From the NCBI GenBank assembly GCA_030840415.1, contig JAVEEO010000256.1, positions 1 through 10,888 on the forward strand: 10,888 nucleotides of DNA, written 5' to 3'. A program made the translations under genes and the position numbers. The notes under the pieces were generated by a model. That model did not search any database. It was given only the letters and a program-made list of their open reading frames with translations, and was not told where the DNA came from. How positions within the stretch are numbered: the stretch's first letter is position 1; every line of letters begins with the position of its first letter. Shown here piece after piece: positions 1 to 5,206 of the stretch. The stretch is from Pseudonocardiales bacterium (lineage in GTDB: Bacteria; Actinomycetota; Actinomycetes; Mycobacteriales; Jatrophihabitantaceae).

Positions 1-74
1 GCGATCACGTCGATCCAGGTGCGGAAGGTGCTCAACCCGGTGCCCGAGGTCGTGATGGCGGAGAAGATCGACAC
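1..74 (-). CDS. flgC: FlgC, proximal rod protein (partial, N-terminus only)
   Basis: FlgC is one of the proximal rod subunits of the flagellar basal body and assembles in the periplasmic/cell-wall zone after export. Only the first 24 codons are in the window; the gene continues past base 1. The visible protein reads (V/M)SIFSAITTSGTGLSTFRTWI followed by DVIA, matching the usual FlgC start, in which a short amphipathic segment leads into the rod-family motif. The GTG at 74-72 is chosen because an AGGGG ribosome-binding site, lying inside the end of flgB, precedes it by 9 nt. Only 5 nt separate it from the flgB stop, so the two rod genes are co-transcribed. Identity rests on the N-terminus and the position after flgB. 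Confidence 0.85.
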   Translation of the reverse strand, partial: MSIFSAITTSGTGLSTFRTWIDVI

Positions 75-79
75 CGGGA

Positions 80-421
80 TCAGCCCCTCAGCACGGTGTC
101 GATGAGGGCGAACTTCGACGACATCGCGCCGCTGAGCAACTGGTACTGCAGCGCGGTCTTCTCGTCGGTCAGGGTCTCGGTGTCGAGGTTGACGTTGTTG
201 CCGTTGATCCCGGCCGGATCGGTGCTGGCCGTCACGGTGACCCCCGCCTGGGCCGGGTCACCGGCCGCCACCGCTCGCCGCAGGTCGTCCTCGAAGGACA
301 CCTGGCTGGCGCGGAAGTTGGGGGTCTCGATATTGGCGATGTTGTTGGCACTCACCCGCTGGCGTGCGGCAAGAGCCGAGAGCGCGGTACTGAGAGTTAC
401 GGACGCGACATCGTCGAGCAC
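80..421 (-). CDS. flgB: FlgB, proximal rod protein
   Basis: FlgB is a subunit of the proximal rod of the flagellar basal body, exported by the flagellar type III system. From the chosen GTG start the protein is 113 aa, slightly short for the family. Residues about 5-35 (VTLSTALSALAARQRVSANN, then IANIETPNFRA) carry the rod-family motif ANNIAN..TPNF. The C-terminal part, with NVNLDTETLTDEKTALQYQL, is the helical region typical of FlgB. The open frame extends upstream to an ATG at 514, but those 31 residues are not FlgB-like. The GTG at 421 has a perfect GGAGG at 435-431 with 9-nt spacing, and the -10 box of the predicted promoter lies inside the longer frame. flgC follows after 5 nt. A FliA-type promoter is predicted about 75 nt upstream. 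Confidence 0.92.
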   Translation of the reverse strand: MLDDVASVTLSTALSALAARQRVSANNIANIETPNFRASQVSFEDDLRRAVAAGDPAQAGVTVTASTDPAGINGNNVNLDTETLTDEKTALQYQLLSGAMSSKFALIDTVLRG

Positions 422-497
422 GGCACGAAACCTCCGTCGATCGGGGCTTCGCCAATCCTTGGCTGCGCTGTAGTGAGCAGTCCGTGCTCGGGAGTCC

Positions 498-524
498 TTA
501 TCGACCCTGATCACTCAGAGTTAA
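498..524 (-). promoter_or_regulatory. Predicted FliA-type promoter of flgB
   Basis: On the minus strand TTAA (524-521), a 15-nt spacer and GTCGATAA (505-498) match the flagellar sigma consensus TAAA-N15-GCCGATAA at 3 of 4 and 7 of 8 positions. The spacer equals that of the fliC and flgN sites in this window. It implies a start near 491 and a leader of about 70 nt before the flgB GTG. An 11-bp motif shared with the fliA control region (513-523) overlaps the -35 element and spacer. This is the weakest of the three FliA-type sites in its -35 element. Confidence 0.6.
513..523. promoter_or_regulatory. Shared 11-bp motif ACTCAGAGTTA, copy 1 (flgB promoter)
   Basis: ACTCAGAGTTA occurs here and again at 5066-5076, both in flagellar control regions. 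Its core ACTC-A-GAGT is a short inverted repeat, as expected of a small operator. This copy overlaps the -35 box and spacer of the flgB promoter, where a bound protein could compete with FliA-RNA polymerase. I found no third copy. Function is inferred from position only. Confidence 0.3.
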
Positions 525-657
525 GCAGTCGTAAGAAACGTGTTAGATCTGGACAGATGGCGCCGGGTCAAGGCGGAGCGGACTCGCGATGACGGGCGAG
601 CAGGAAATACCGGCGAAGGCTCTCCACCGATTGCTGGGAACTACTGACGGTCACTGA

Positions 658-675
658 GGCTCGGCAGCGCGAGCC
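658..675 (-). terminator. Weak hairpin after the fliT-position gene
   Basis: A perfect 6-bp stem, GGCTCG/CGAGCC, with a 6-nt loop lies about 10 nt beyond the stop codon of the small gene ending at 685. There is no T-run after it. It may end the fliA-side transcript before the separately promoted flgB. A chance hairpin is nearly as likely in DNA this GC-rich. Confidence 0.22.
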
Positions 676-684
676 GCACCGGGC

Positions 685-1044
685 TCAGGCCCGCAGGTCG
701 ACCAGTTGCGGTGCCGGGTCGGGGCGGCTGGCCGGACGCGGCCGGCTGGCGGCGGGCGCGCGGTCGAGCTCCAGTCCGATCTGGATCTGCAGCCGCAACT
801 GCTGGTCCAGCAGCGCCTGGGCGCGAGCGACGAGTTCGGGCGGGATCGGCGGCAGCGCCGGCGGATGCCATGGGGTGACCGGCGCCAGCAGCTCGCCGCG
901 GCGCAGGCCCTCGCGCAGGGCCGCCGTCTCGTCCTCGAGGTCGGCCAGCACCTGCTCCCAGGTGGGCACCGCGGGCGCGGAAGCTGCCGTGGGCACGGCG
1001 GAGGAAGTAACAGGGTGAGCCGAACGAGCCGGCTGGCTAGCCAA
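685..1044 (-). CDS. Small protein in the fliT position, function not established
   Basis: This 119-aa protein has no motif that I can assign. A Pro/Ala/Ser-rich N-terminus (about 1-28) precedes a charged segment, WEQVLADLEDETAALREGL, which looks helical. A proline-rich linker (PWHPPALPPIPPE) and a second helix, LVARAQALLDQQLRLQIQIG, follow, and the tail is Arg/Pro-rich. Size, two-helix character and position directly after fliS suggest a FliT-like flagellar chaperone or other fliS partner, but this is inference from context. The proposed start is a TTG overlapping the fliS stop region by 8 bases, with only a weak GGGAAG ribosome-binding site. Internal GTG codons would give a shorter protein. 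The overlap implies translational coupling to fliS. Confidence 0.65.
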   Translation of the reverse strand: MASQPARSAHPVTSSAVPTAASAPAVPTWEQVLADLEDETAALREGLRRGELLAPVTPWHPPALPPIPPELVARAQALLDQQLRLQIQIGLELDRAPAASRPRPASRPDPAPQLVDLRA

Positions 1045-1465
1045 CGCGGACTGCTTCCCGGCTCTCGGCCGCGCCGGTGCCGGGCAGCGGGCCGGCCTGC
1101 AACTGCGCCTCGGCCTGCTGCCAGCTGGCCCGCAGGTCGGAGACGATCTTGGTGATGGCCGCCAGGCGGCCGGGCTGCGGCTCGACCACCTCGCCGATCA
1201 GCTCGCGCAGCAGGTAGGAGTACAGCGAGGCCAGGTTCGCAGCGCCCGGCCAGGTGGAGACGTCCAGGCTGCCCAGCAGCTCGGCGACGATCTGCTGGCC
1301 GTGCTGCAGGTGGTCGCGGGCAGTGGCGTCGCCGCAGTCCTGGGCGGCCTGGGCGCGCTGGATGTCCAGCCACAGCCGGTCGTAGAGCAGGACGATGAGC
1401 CGGGCCGGCGTCGCGGTGGCAACGGCGTCGGCGAGGTAGCGGGCGCGCGCGGGGTCGACCGGCAC
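1037..1465 (-). CDS. fliS: FliS, flagellin-specific export chaperone
   Basis: FliS binds the C-terminal helix of flagellin in the cytoplasm, prevents premature polymerisation and delivers flagellin to the export gate. The protein is 142 aa, close to the usual 125-140. It shows the family layout. An N-terminal RARYLADAVATATPARLIVL leads into LLYDRLWLDIQRAQAA, matching the conserved Y...(V/A)..A.P..L...LYD pattern. Later helices include LASLYSYLLRELI, and ITKIVSDLRASWQQA near the end resembles the W..A region. The GTG start at 1465 has AAGGAG 10 nt upstream. The gene lies 100 nt after fliD, as in many fliC-fliD-fliS operons, and its 3' end overlaps the next gene. Residues after about 125 are Gly/Pro-rich and probably disordered. 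Confidence 0.93.
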   Translation of the reverse strand: MPVDPARARYLADAVATATPARLIVLLYDRLWLDIQRAQAAQDCGDATARDHLQHGQQIVAELLGSLDVSTWPGAANLASLYSYLLRELIGEVVEPQPGRLAAITKIVSDLRASWQQAEAQLQAGPLPGTGAAESREAVRVG

Positions 1466-1565
1466 TGGCGATCATCTCCTTCTGCGGTGGCGGGCCTTGC
1501 TGCTGGCCGTCGGCGTGGACCGGCCGGCCGCGGTACCAGGTTGCGGGACGGGGCCCTCTCAGGCG

Positions 1566-2867
1566 CTACTTGTTGGAGTCGGAGTTGGACGAGGTGATCG
1601 CGGCCAGTGCCGAGGTCAGGTAGCTGGAGGTGGACTGCAGCTTCTGCAGCGCCACCTCCATCGCGGCGTACTTGTTCTGCATGGCGGTCCGCTGGTTGTC
1701 CAGCCGGGTGTCCCAGTCGGCGATCTGCTTGTTCAGCGATCCCACCTGGGAGGTTCCGGAATTGATCAACGGGCTCACAACCTGCGTCGAGGCCTGCATG
1801 GCCAGGTTCGACAGGGCGCCGGACAGCGACGTCGCCGCACTCGCCTGCGCCTTGGCCGGATCGGCCGCGTAGGCGCTGGCGAAGGCGTTGGCGTCGAAGG
1901 CCAGCGTTCCGGTCGAGGTCAGCTGGACGCCGATCGAGGCGAAGCTGGCCCCGGCCCCGTTGCCCCGGCTGATCGCCGACAGCACGCTGTTGGTGATCGA
2001 GTTGATCTGGTAGTTGCTCTCCAGCACCGCGCCCTTGCCGGTGTCCTTGCCGAGTTCGCCGAGCGCGGCGTTGGCGGCATCGACCAGTGCCTTGAGCTTG
2101 TCGCTGATGGCACTGGCGTCGCTGGAGACCGAGACCGTCACCCCGGAAGTGACGGCCCCGACGCTGAAGGTCACGCCGGGGATCACGTTGTTGAAGGTGT
2201 TGCTGCTGCTGGAGACGGTGTAACCGCCGGCAGCCGGGTCCCCCACCGCGATCTGGGCATCCCGGGCCGCGACCAGGGTCTGCGGAGCGGTGTCCAGGCC
2301 GTTGATCGAGAAGGCACCGGCTGCCCCCGTGGCAGTCGAGGTGAACTGCAGCAGCGGCCCGGAATCGGTGTTGACCACCGAGGCCCGGATGCCGAGGGCG
2401 GCGTTGTTGACGGCGGTTGCCACCCCGGCAGCACTTCCGTCGGACAGCGCCAGGTGGTGGGTGACGCCGCCGGCGTCGACGACGTCGATGCCGTTGGGCG
2501 GTGAGGCCACCACGGCACCGGCGGCCGCCACCGTGCTGATCTGGGCGGTGGCCAGTCGGATCACGTCGAACGTGGTCGCCGAGCCGGAGGTCGCGCCCGT
2601 GGTGGTGGAGGCCACCACCGAGGTGCTGCTGGAGACCGCCTTGGTGGCGGCCCAGGTGCTGGCCTGCTTGACCGCGTCGGCGGCGGTCTGCAGGGCCGTC
2701 AGCTTGGTGTTGATCGCCTGGTAGGCCGTGAGCACGTTCTGCTGTACGGACAGCTGGTTCTTCAGCTGGGTCTGCGGCTGCGCGGCCACCGTCATCAACT
2801 GCGAGATGAGGGAGGCCGTGTCGATGCCGGAGGACAACCCGTTGATCGCGAACGCGCTCACCTGCAC
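1566..2867 (-). CDS. fliD: FliD, filament cap protein (hook-associated protein 2)
   Basis: FliD forms the cap at the tip of the growing filament and folds flagellin into place. The protein is 433 aa, typical for the family. The N-terminal domain (about 1-100) starts with the diagnostic FAINGLSSGIDTASLISQLM, followed by a coiled-coil stretch (QLKNQLSVQQNVLTAYQAIN). The C-terminal domain (about 200-420) includes TLAFDANAFASAYAADP and a final coiled coil. GTG at 2867 and GTG at 2861 are both possible starts: GAAGGG serves the first with 6-nt spacing and AAGGA the second with 6-nt spacing. I kept the longer form. Upstream, a strong hairpin separates it from fliC, which may set a lower FliD dose than flagellin. 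There is no separate FliA-type promoter in the gap. Confidence 0.95.
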   Translation of the reverse strand: MQVSAFAINGLSSGIDTASLISQLMTVAAQPQTQLKNQLSVQQNVLTAYQAINTKLTALQTAADAVKQASTWAATKAVSSSTSVVASTTTGATSGSATTFDVIRLATAQISTVAAAGAVVASPPNGIDVVDAGGVTHHLALSDGSAAGVATAVNNAALGIRASVVNTDSGPLLQFTSTATGAAGAFSINGLDTAPQTLVAARDAQIAVGDPAAGGYTVSSSSNTFNNVIPGVTFSVGAVTSGVTVSVSSDASAISDKLKALVDAANAALGELGKDTGKGAVLESNYQINSITNSVLSAISRGNGAGASFASIGVQLTSTGTLAFDANAFASAYAADPAKAQASAATSLSGALSNLAMQASTQVVSPLINSGTSQVGSLNKQIADWDTRLDNQRTAMQNKYAAMEVALQKLQSTSSYLTSALAAITSSNSDSNK

Positions 2868-2872
2868 TCCTT

Positions 2873-2892
2873 ACCCTTCAAGACCCTTCAAG
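2873..2892. repeat. Tandem 10-bp repeat over the fliD ribosome-binding region
   Basis: Two exact, adjacent copies of ACCCTTCAAG (2873-2882 and 2883-2892) lie just upstream of fliD. On the coding strand each gives CTTGAAGGGT, so a GAAGGG ribosome-binding-like motif is present twice in tandem. Slippage could add or remove a copy. This is a direct reading of the sequence; any effect on fliD translation is inference. Confidence 0.6.
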
Positions 2893-2896
2893 CCGG

Positions 2897-2930
2897 TCCG
2901 GCCGGGGCTCTGGTTCGAACCCCGGCCGGA
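2897..2930 (-). terminator. Strong fliC-fliD intergenic hairpin, probable terminator or attenuator
   Basis: An 11-bp perfect stem (TCCGGCCGGGG at 2897-2907 with CCCCGGCCGGA at 2920-2930) closes a 12-nt loop. It sits 48 nt after the fliC stop and 30 nt before the fliD start. There is no T-run, which is common for actinobacterial hairpins. It probably ends most fliC transcripts and protects their 3' end while letting some read-through reach fliD-fliS. The loop includes part of a small competing palindrome, GGTTCGAACC. Confidence 0.5.
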
Positions 2931-2978
2931 TCGCCTAGCGGCTGTTGCTGATTGCTACTGCGAAGCTGTTGCCTGCGA

Positions 2979-3812
2979 CTACTGCAGCAGCTTCAGGATG
3001 GCCTGCGGGGCCGAGTTGGCCTGGGCCAGCACCGAGGTGGCGGCCGAGGTCAGGATCTGCGCCTGGCTCATCGCGGTGACCTCCGTCGCCAGGTCGGCGT
3101 CGGTGATGTTGGAACGCGAAGCGGTCACGTTCTGGATCGTGGTCTGCAGGTTGCTGATGGTGTAGCCCAGCTGGTTCTGGGTGGCACCGATCTGGGACCG
3201 GGAGGCCGACACCGCGGCGATCGCCGCGTCGATGGTGCCGATCGCGGTCTGCGCACCCGCGGTGGTGCCGACGTTGACACCGGACACACCGAGGGTGGTG
3301 GAGTCCGAAGCCGTCAGCGCCAGGGAGATCTGCTCGCTGGCGGTGTTGTTGGCGCCGACCTGGAAGATCCCCACCGCGGCGGTGTAGGTGCCGTCGAGCA
3401 GCTTGGTGCCGCCGAAGGAGGTGGTCGCCGAGATGTTGTCCAGCTGGGTGTTGAGGTTGGTGATTTCCGACTGTGCCGCGGCCTGGGCGGCGGCGTCCTG
3501 CGAACCACCGTTGGAGGCCTGGACGGCGAGGTCACGCTGACGCTGCAGGATCTTCTGCACGGTCGCCAGGGCGCCGTCGGCGATCTGGGCGACGTTGGTG
3601 CCGTCCTGGGCGTTGCGCACGGCCTGGGTCAGGCCGTTGATCTGCGAGGTCAGACCCTGGCTGATCGACAGGCCGGCCGCGTCGTCAGCCGCCTTGTTGA
3701 TCCGAAGGCCGCTGGAGAGCTTCTCGAACGCGTTCTGCAGCGAAGCCTGGTTGGCCGACAGGTTGCCGTAGGCGTTGAGGGCCCCGACGTTGGTGTTGAT
3801 GCGAAGACTCAC
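2979..3812 (-). CDS. fliC: Flagellin FliC
   Basis: Flagellin is the filament subunit, exported and polymerised under the FliD cap. The protein is 277 aa, a short form that is essentially the conserved D0/D1 core with little variable middle. The N-terminus begins SLRINTNVGALNAYGNL and includes LSSGLRINKAADDAAGLSIS (about 32-51). The C-terminus ends in LAQANSAPQAILKLLQ. The segment LQRQRDLAVQ at about 89-98 corresponds to the classical TLR5-contact stretch (LQRVRELAVQ in Salmonella) with the key Arg, Leu and Gln retained. The GTG start has an ideal AGGAGG with 7-nt spacing. A FliA-type promoter is predicted upstream, and the leader contains five GGA motifs that could bind CsrA. Confidence 0.97.
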   Translation of the reverse strand: MSLRINTNVGALNAYGNLSANQASLQNAFEKLSSGLRINKAADDAAGLSISQGLTSQINGLTQAVRNAQDGTNVAQIADGALATVQKILQRQRDLAVQASNGGSQDAAAQAAAQSEITNLNTQLDNISATTSFGGTKLLDGTYTAAVGIFQVGANNTASEQISLALTASDSTTLGVSGVNVGTTAGAQTAIGTIDAAIAAVSASRSQIGATQNQLGYTISNLQTTIQNVTASRSNITDADLATEVTAMSQAQILTSAATSVLAQANSAPQAILKLLQ

Positions 3813-3818
3813 GGTGTT

Positions 3819-3871
3819 TCCTCCTGAAACAGAGTCCGGGTTGACCCGCTACCGGGCCGGCCGATCCGTCC
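3819..3871 (-). promoter_or_regulatory. GGA-rich fliC leader, candidate CsrA binding region
   Basis: On the fliC transcript, GGA occurs at 3871-3869, 3867-3865, 3837-3835, 3824-3822 and 3821-3819. The last two form GGAGGA over the ribosome-binding site. CsrA binds GGA, preferably in hairpin loops, and in Bacillus subtilis it represses flagellin translation through two sites in the hag leader. csrA and its antagonist fliW lie in the same locus. A short hairpin (CGGG-TCAA-CCCG) directly precedes the middle GGA. Binding itself is inferred. Confidence 0.45.
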
Positions 3872-3890
3872 GTGGATCAGCTCGGTTATC

Positions 3891-3917
3891 TGTTCGGCAG
3901 CGGGGGCGGCGACTTGA
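3891..3917 (-). promoter_or_regulatory. Predicted FliA-type promoter of fliC
   Basis: On the minus strand TCAA (3917-3914), a 15-nt spacer and GCCGAACA (3898-3891) fit the flagellar sigma consensus, including the invariant GCCGA core. Transcription would start near 3884, leaving a leader of about 70 nt. The -35 region overlaps one arm of a 7-bp inverted repeat (3909-3915 and 3933-3939). TCAAGT is shared with the flgN promoter at the same spacing. Confidence 0.72.
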
Positions 3918-3953
3918 GCGATTCGGGCCCAAAAGTCGCGCATTATTTTCTGG

Positions 3954-4922
3954 TTAAGCGATCGAGGTACGGTCGAGCTCGGCGTGCCGACGCTGCGCAG
4001 TGTTCAACGCCGGGGCGTAGCGCGTCGACACGGTCTCGCCGAAGGCGTTGGACATCCGCAGCCGGGAGGACAGGGTCCCCCGGGCGGCCACCGCCGCCGC
4101 GTAGCTGGCGACCCGGGCGCCGGCCCGGCCGGTGGGCTCGGGGGCCTCGGCGAGCTCGGGCTCGGCGCTGGCCAGGCCGTGCCGCAGCAGCTTGAGGGCC
4201 TCGGCGCGCAACTGGGAGATCCGGGACTCGGTGACGCCGAGCTCGGCGGCGATGTCGGCCATCTGCCGCTGCTCGAAGAAGTAGGCCTGCACGACATGGC
4301 GCAGCCGCTCGGGCAGCTCGGCGATCGCGTCGTGGAGGTAACCCAGCTGCTCGCGGTCCAGCACCAGCTGTTCCGGACCACGCTGCGCGTCGGCCACCAT
4401 GGCGGCACCGGTCTCGGGCGCGAAGCCCTGCAGGCTCAGCACGCTGGCGCGGTGCACGTCGGCGTCGATGCTGCCCAGCTCGGAGACGCTGACCCCGAGG
4501 GTCTCGGCGACCTCCTGCGGGCGCGGCGACCGTCCCAGGCTGACCGCGAGGTGGTTGCGGGCCGCCTCGACCTCGCGGGCCCGGCCACGCACCGACCGGC
4601 TGGCCCAGTCCATCGAGCGCAGCTCGTCGACCAGGGCACCGCGGATCCGGATGGCGGCGAACCGGGCGAACGGCACCCCGCGGGAGTCGTCGTAACCCTG
4701 CGCGCTCAGCACCAGGGCGGTCATGCCCGCGGAGACGAGGTCGTCGCGGCCGATGTGGGCCGGCAGCCGGGTCATGGTTTCGCGGACGATGTGTCCGACC
4801 AGCGCCAGGTTTTCCCGGATCAGGTTTTCGACCTCGGGGGGGCACACCTTGGCAACTGACTCAGCCGGGATGGTGCTGGCGAAGGTGGCTGCCGGCGCGG
4901 GGGCCTTGTGACTCATCGTCAT
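3954..4922 (-). CDS. fliA: FliA, flagellar RNA polymerase sigma factor (sigma-28 type)
   Basis: This group 3 sigma-70 factor of the FliA/WhiG class directs RNA polymerase to late flagellar promoters. The protein is 322 aa. Region 2 (about 30-105) includes LIRENLALVGHIVRETMTRL and the FARFAAIRIRGALVDELRSM block with the DW motif that follows it. Region 3 follows (REVEAARNHLAVSLGRSPRP). Region 4 (about 198-245) has LPERLRHVVQAYFFEQ and a helix-turn-helix, MADIAAELGVTESRISQLRA. Residues from about 250 on form a roughly 70-aa Ala/Arg-rich tail absent from compact FliA proteins. ATG 4922 is preceded by AGGA at 11 nt; ATG 4916 is an alternative. WhiG is a possible family name, but the flagellar setting and three matching promoters favour FliA. 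A CRP-type site lies upstream. Confidence 0.94.
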   Translation of the reverse strand: MTMSHKAPAPAATFASTIPAESVAKVCPPEVENLIRENLALVGHIVRETMTRLPAHIGRDDLVSAGMTALVLSAQGYDDSRGVPFARFAAIRIRGALVDELRSMDWASRSVRGRAREVEAARNHLAVSLGRSPRPQEVAETLGVSVSELGSIDADVHRASVLSLQGFAPETGAAMVADAQRGPEQLVLDREQLGYLHDAIAELPERLRHVVQAYFFEQRQMADIAAELGVTESRISQLRAEALKLLRHGLASAEPELAEAPEPTGRAGARVASYAAAVAARGTLSSRLRMSNAFGETVSTRYAPALNTAQRRHAELDRTSIA

Positions 4923-5001
4923 CGCTACTCGATTCCTAGCAGGTGGTTCTGCTGGTCATTTACGCAGTTTCTGGCTCACGGATGCGGTACTCGATTACTG
5001 G

Positions 5002-5031
5002 CGGTTAGGTCAGCCCCCGCTGACTTAACCG
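5002..5031. repeat. 13-bp inverted repeat in the fliA/flgN control region
   Basis: Positions 5002-5014 and 5019-5031 are complementary at 12 of 13 positions around a CCCC centre. The exception is G5008/T5025. The arms read roughly CGGTTA-G-GTCAGC and its complement. This could be an operator for a dimeric regulator or a hairpin near the 5' end of the fliA leader, 80 nt before the ATG. There is no coding sequence here. Confidence 0.5.
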
Positions 5032-5065
5032 GGGCTTAATGTATTACCTGCGTTAAGTTCCGGAT

Positions 5066-5076
5066 ACTCAGAGTTA
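5066..5076. promoter_or_regulatory. Shared 11-bp motif ACTCAGAGTTA, copy 2 (fliA/flgN control region)
   Basis: This is an exact second copy of the motif at 513-523 in the flgB promoter. Here a single base separates it from the CRP-type palindrome, so the two could form a composite operator. The ACTC-A-GAGT core is an inverted repeat. Confidence 0.3.
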
Positions 5077-5077
5077 C

Positions 5078-5093
5078 TGTGATCTGTATCACA
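5078..5093. promoter_or_regulatory. CRP/FNR-family (cAMP receptor protein type) binding site
   Basis: TGTGATCTGTATCACA is a perfect TGTGA-N6-TCACA palindrome, the consensus for CRP proteins and for actinobacterial relatives such as GlxR and mycobacterial Crp. It sits in the divergent fliA/flgN control region, 156 nt before fliA and centred about 93 nt before the predicted flgN start site. That distance is compatible with class I activation. In E. coli CRP activates the flagellar master operon, so an analogous cAMP or nutritional input to fliA is plausible. The match is seen directly; the regulation is inferred. Confidence 0.65.
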
Positions 5094-5145
5094 ACGGCGT
5101 GTCGCCCTTGCGACGCCATTTGTCTGCGCCCGGGGCCCGGACTGT

Positions 5146-5172
5146 TCAAGTACGGCGGCCGAATGCCGATCA
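5146..5172 (+). promoter_or_regulatory. Predicted FliA-type promoter of the flgN-flgK-flgL operon
   Basis: TCAA (5146-5149), a 15-nt spacer and GCCGATCA (5165-5172) match the flagellar sigma consensus at 7 of 8 positions in the -10 element. The predicted start near 5179 gives a leader of about 27 nt before the flgN ATG. Spacer length and TCAAGT -35 region are the same as at fliC. Confidence 0.75.
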
Positions 5173-5206
5173 GTTGCGTTGAACCCGAGGGGAGTGTGAG
5201 GTAGTC

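Noticed and set aside
80..514. Longer flgB start at ATG 514 (144 aa)
   Set aside because: The extra residues are not FlgB-like and overlap the predicted promoter; GTG 421 has a perfect GGAGG.
1466..1565. Search for a promoter or terminator in the fliD-fliS gap
   Set aside because: Only GC-rich palindromic patches such as CCGGCCGG; no FliA-type element and no convincing terminator.
2897..2930. GGTTCGAACC inside the fliC-fliD hairpin looks like a tRNA T-loop
   Set aside because: The flanking bases do not form a T stem, and no anticodon or D arm is present; it is the loop of an intergenic hairpin.
4936..4959. Seven-codon open frame (MTSRTTC) in the fliA leader whose stop overlaps the fliA AGGA
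   Set aside because: It has no ribosome-binding site of its own and is short enough to occur by chance.
4926..4996. Nine-bp direct repeat TACTCGATT at 4926-4934 and 4988-4996 in the fliA leader
   Set aside because: Short, widely spaced, not palindromic, and one copy overlaps the ribosome-binding region; no clear function.
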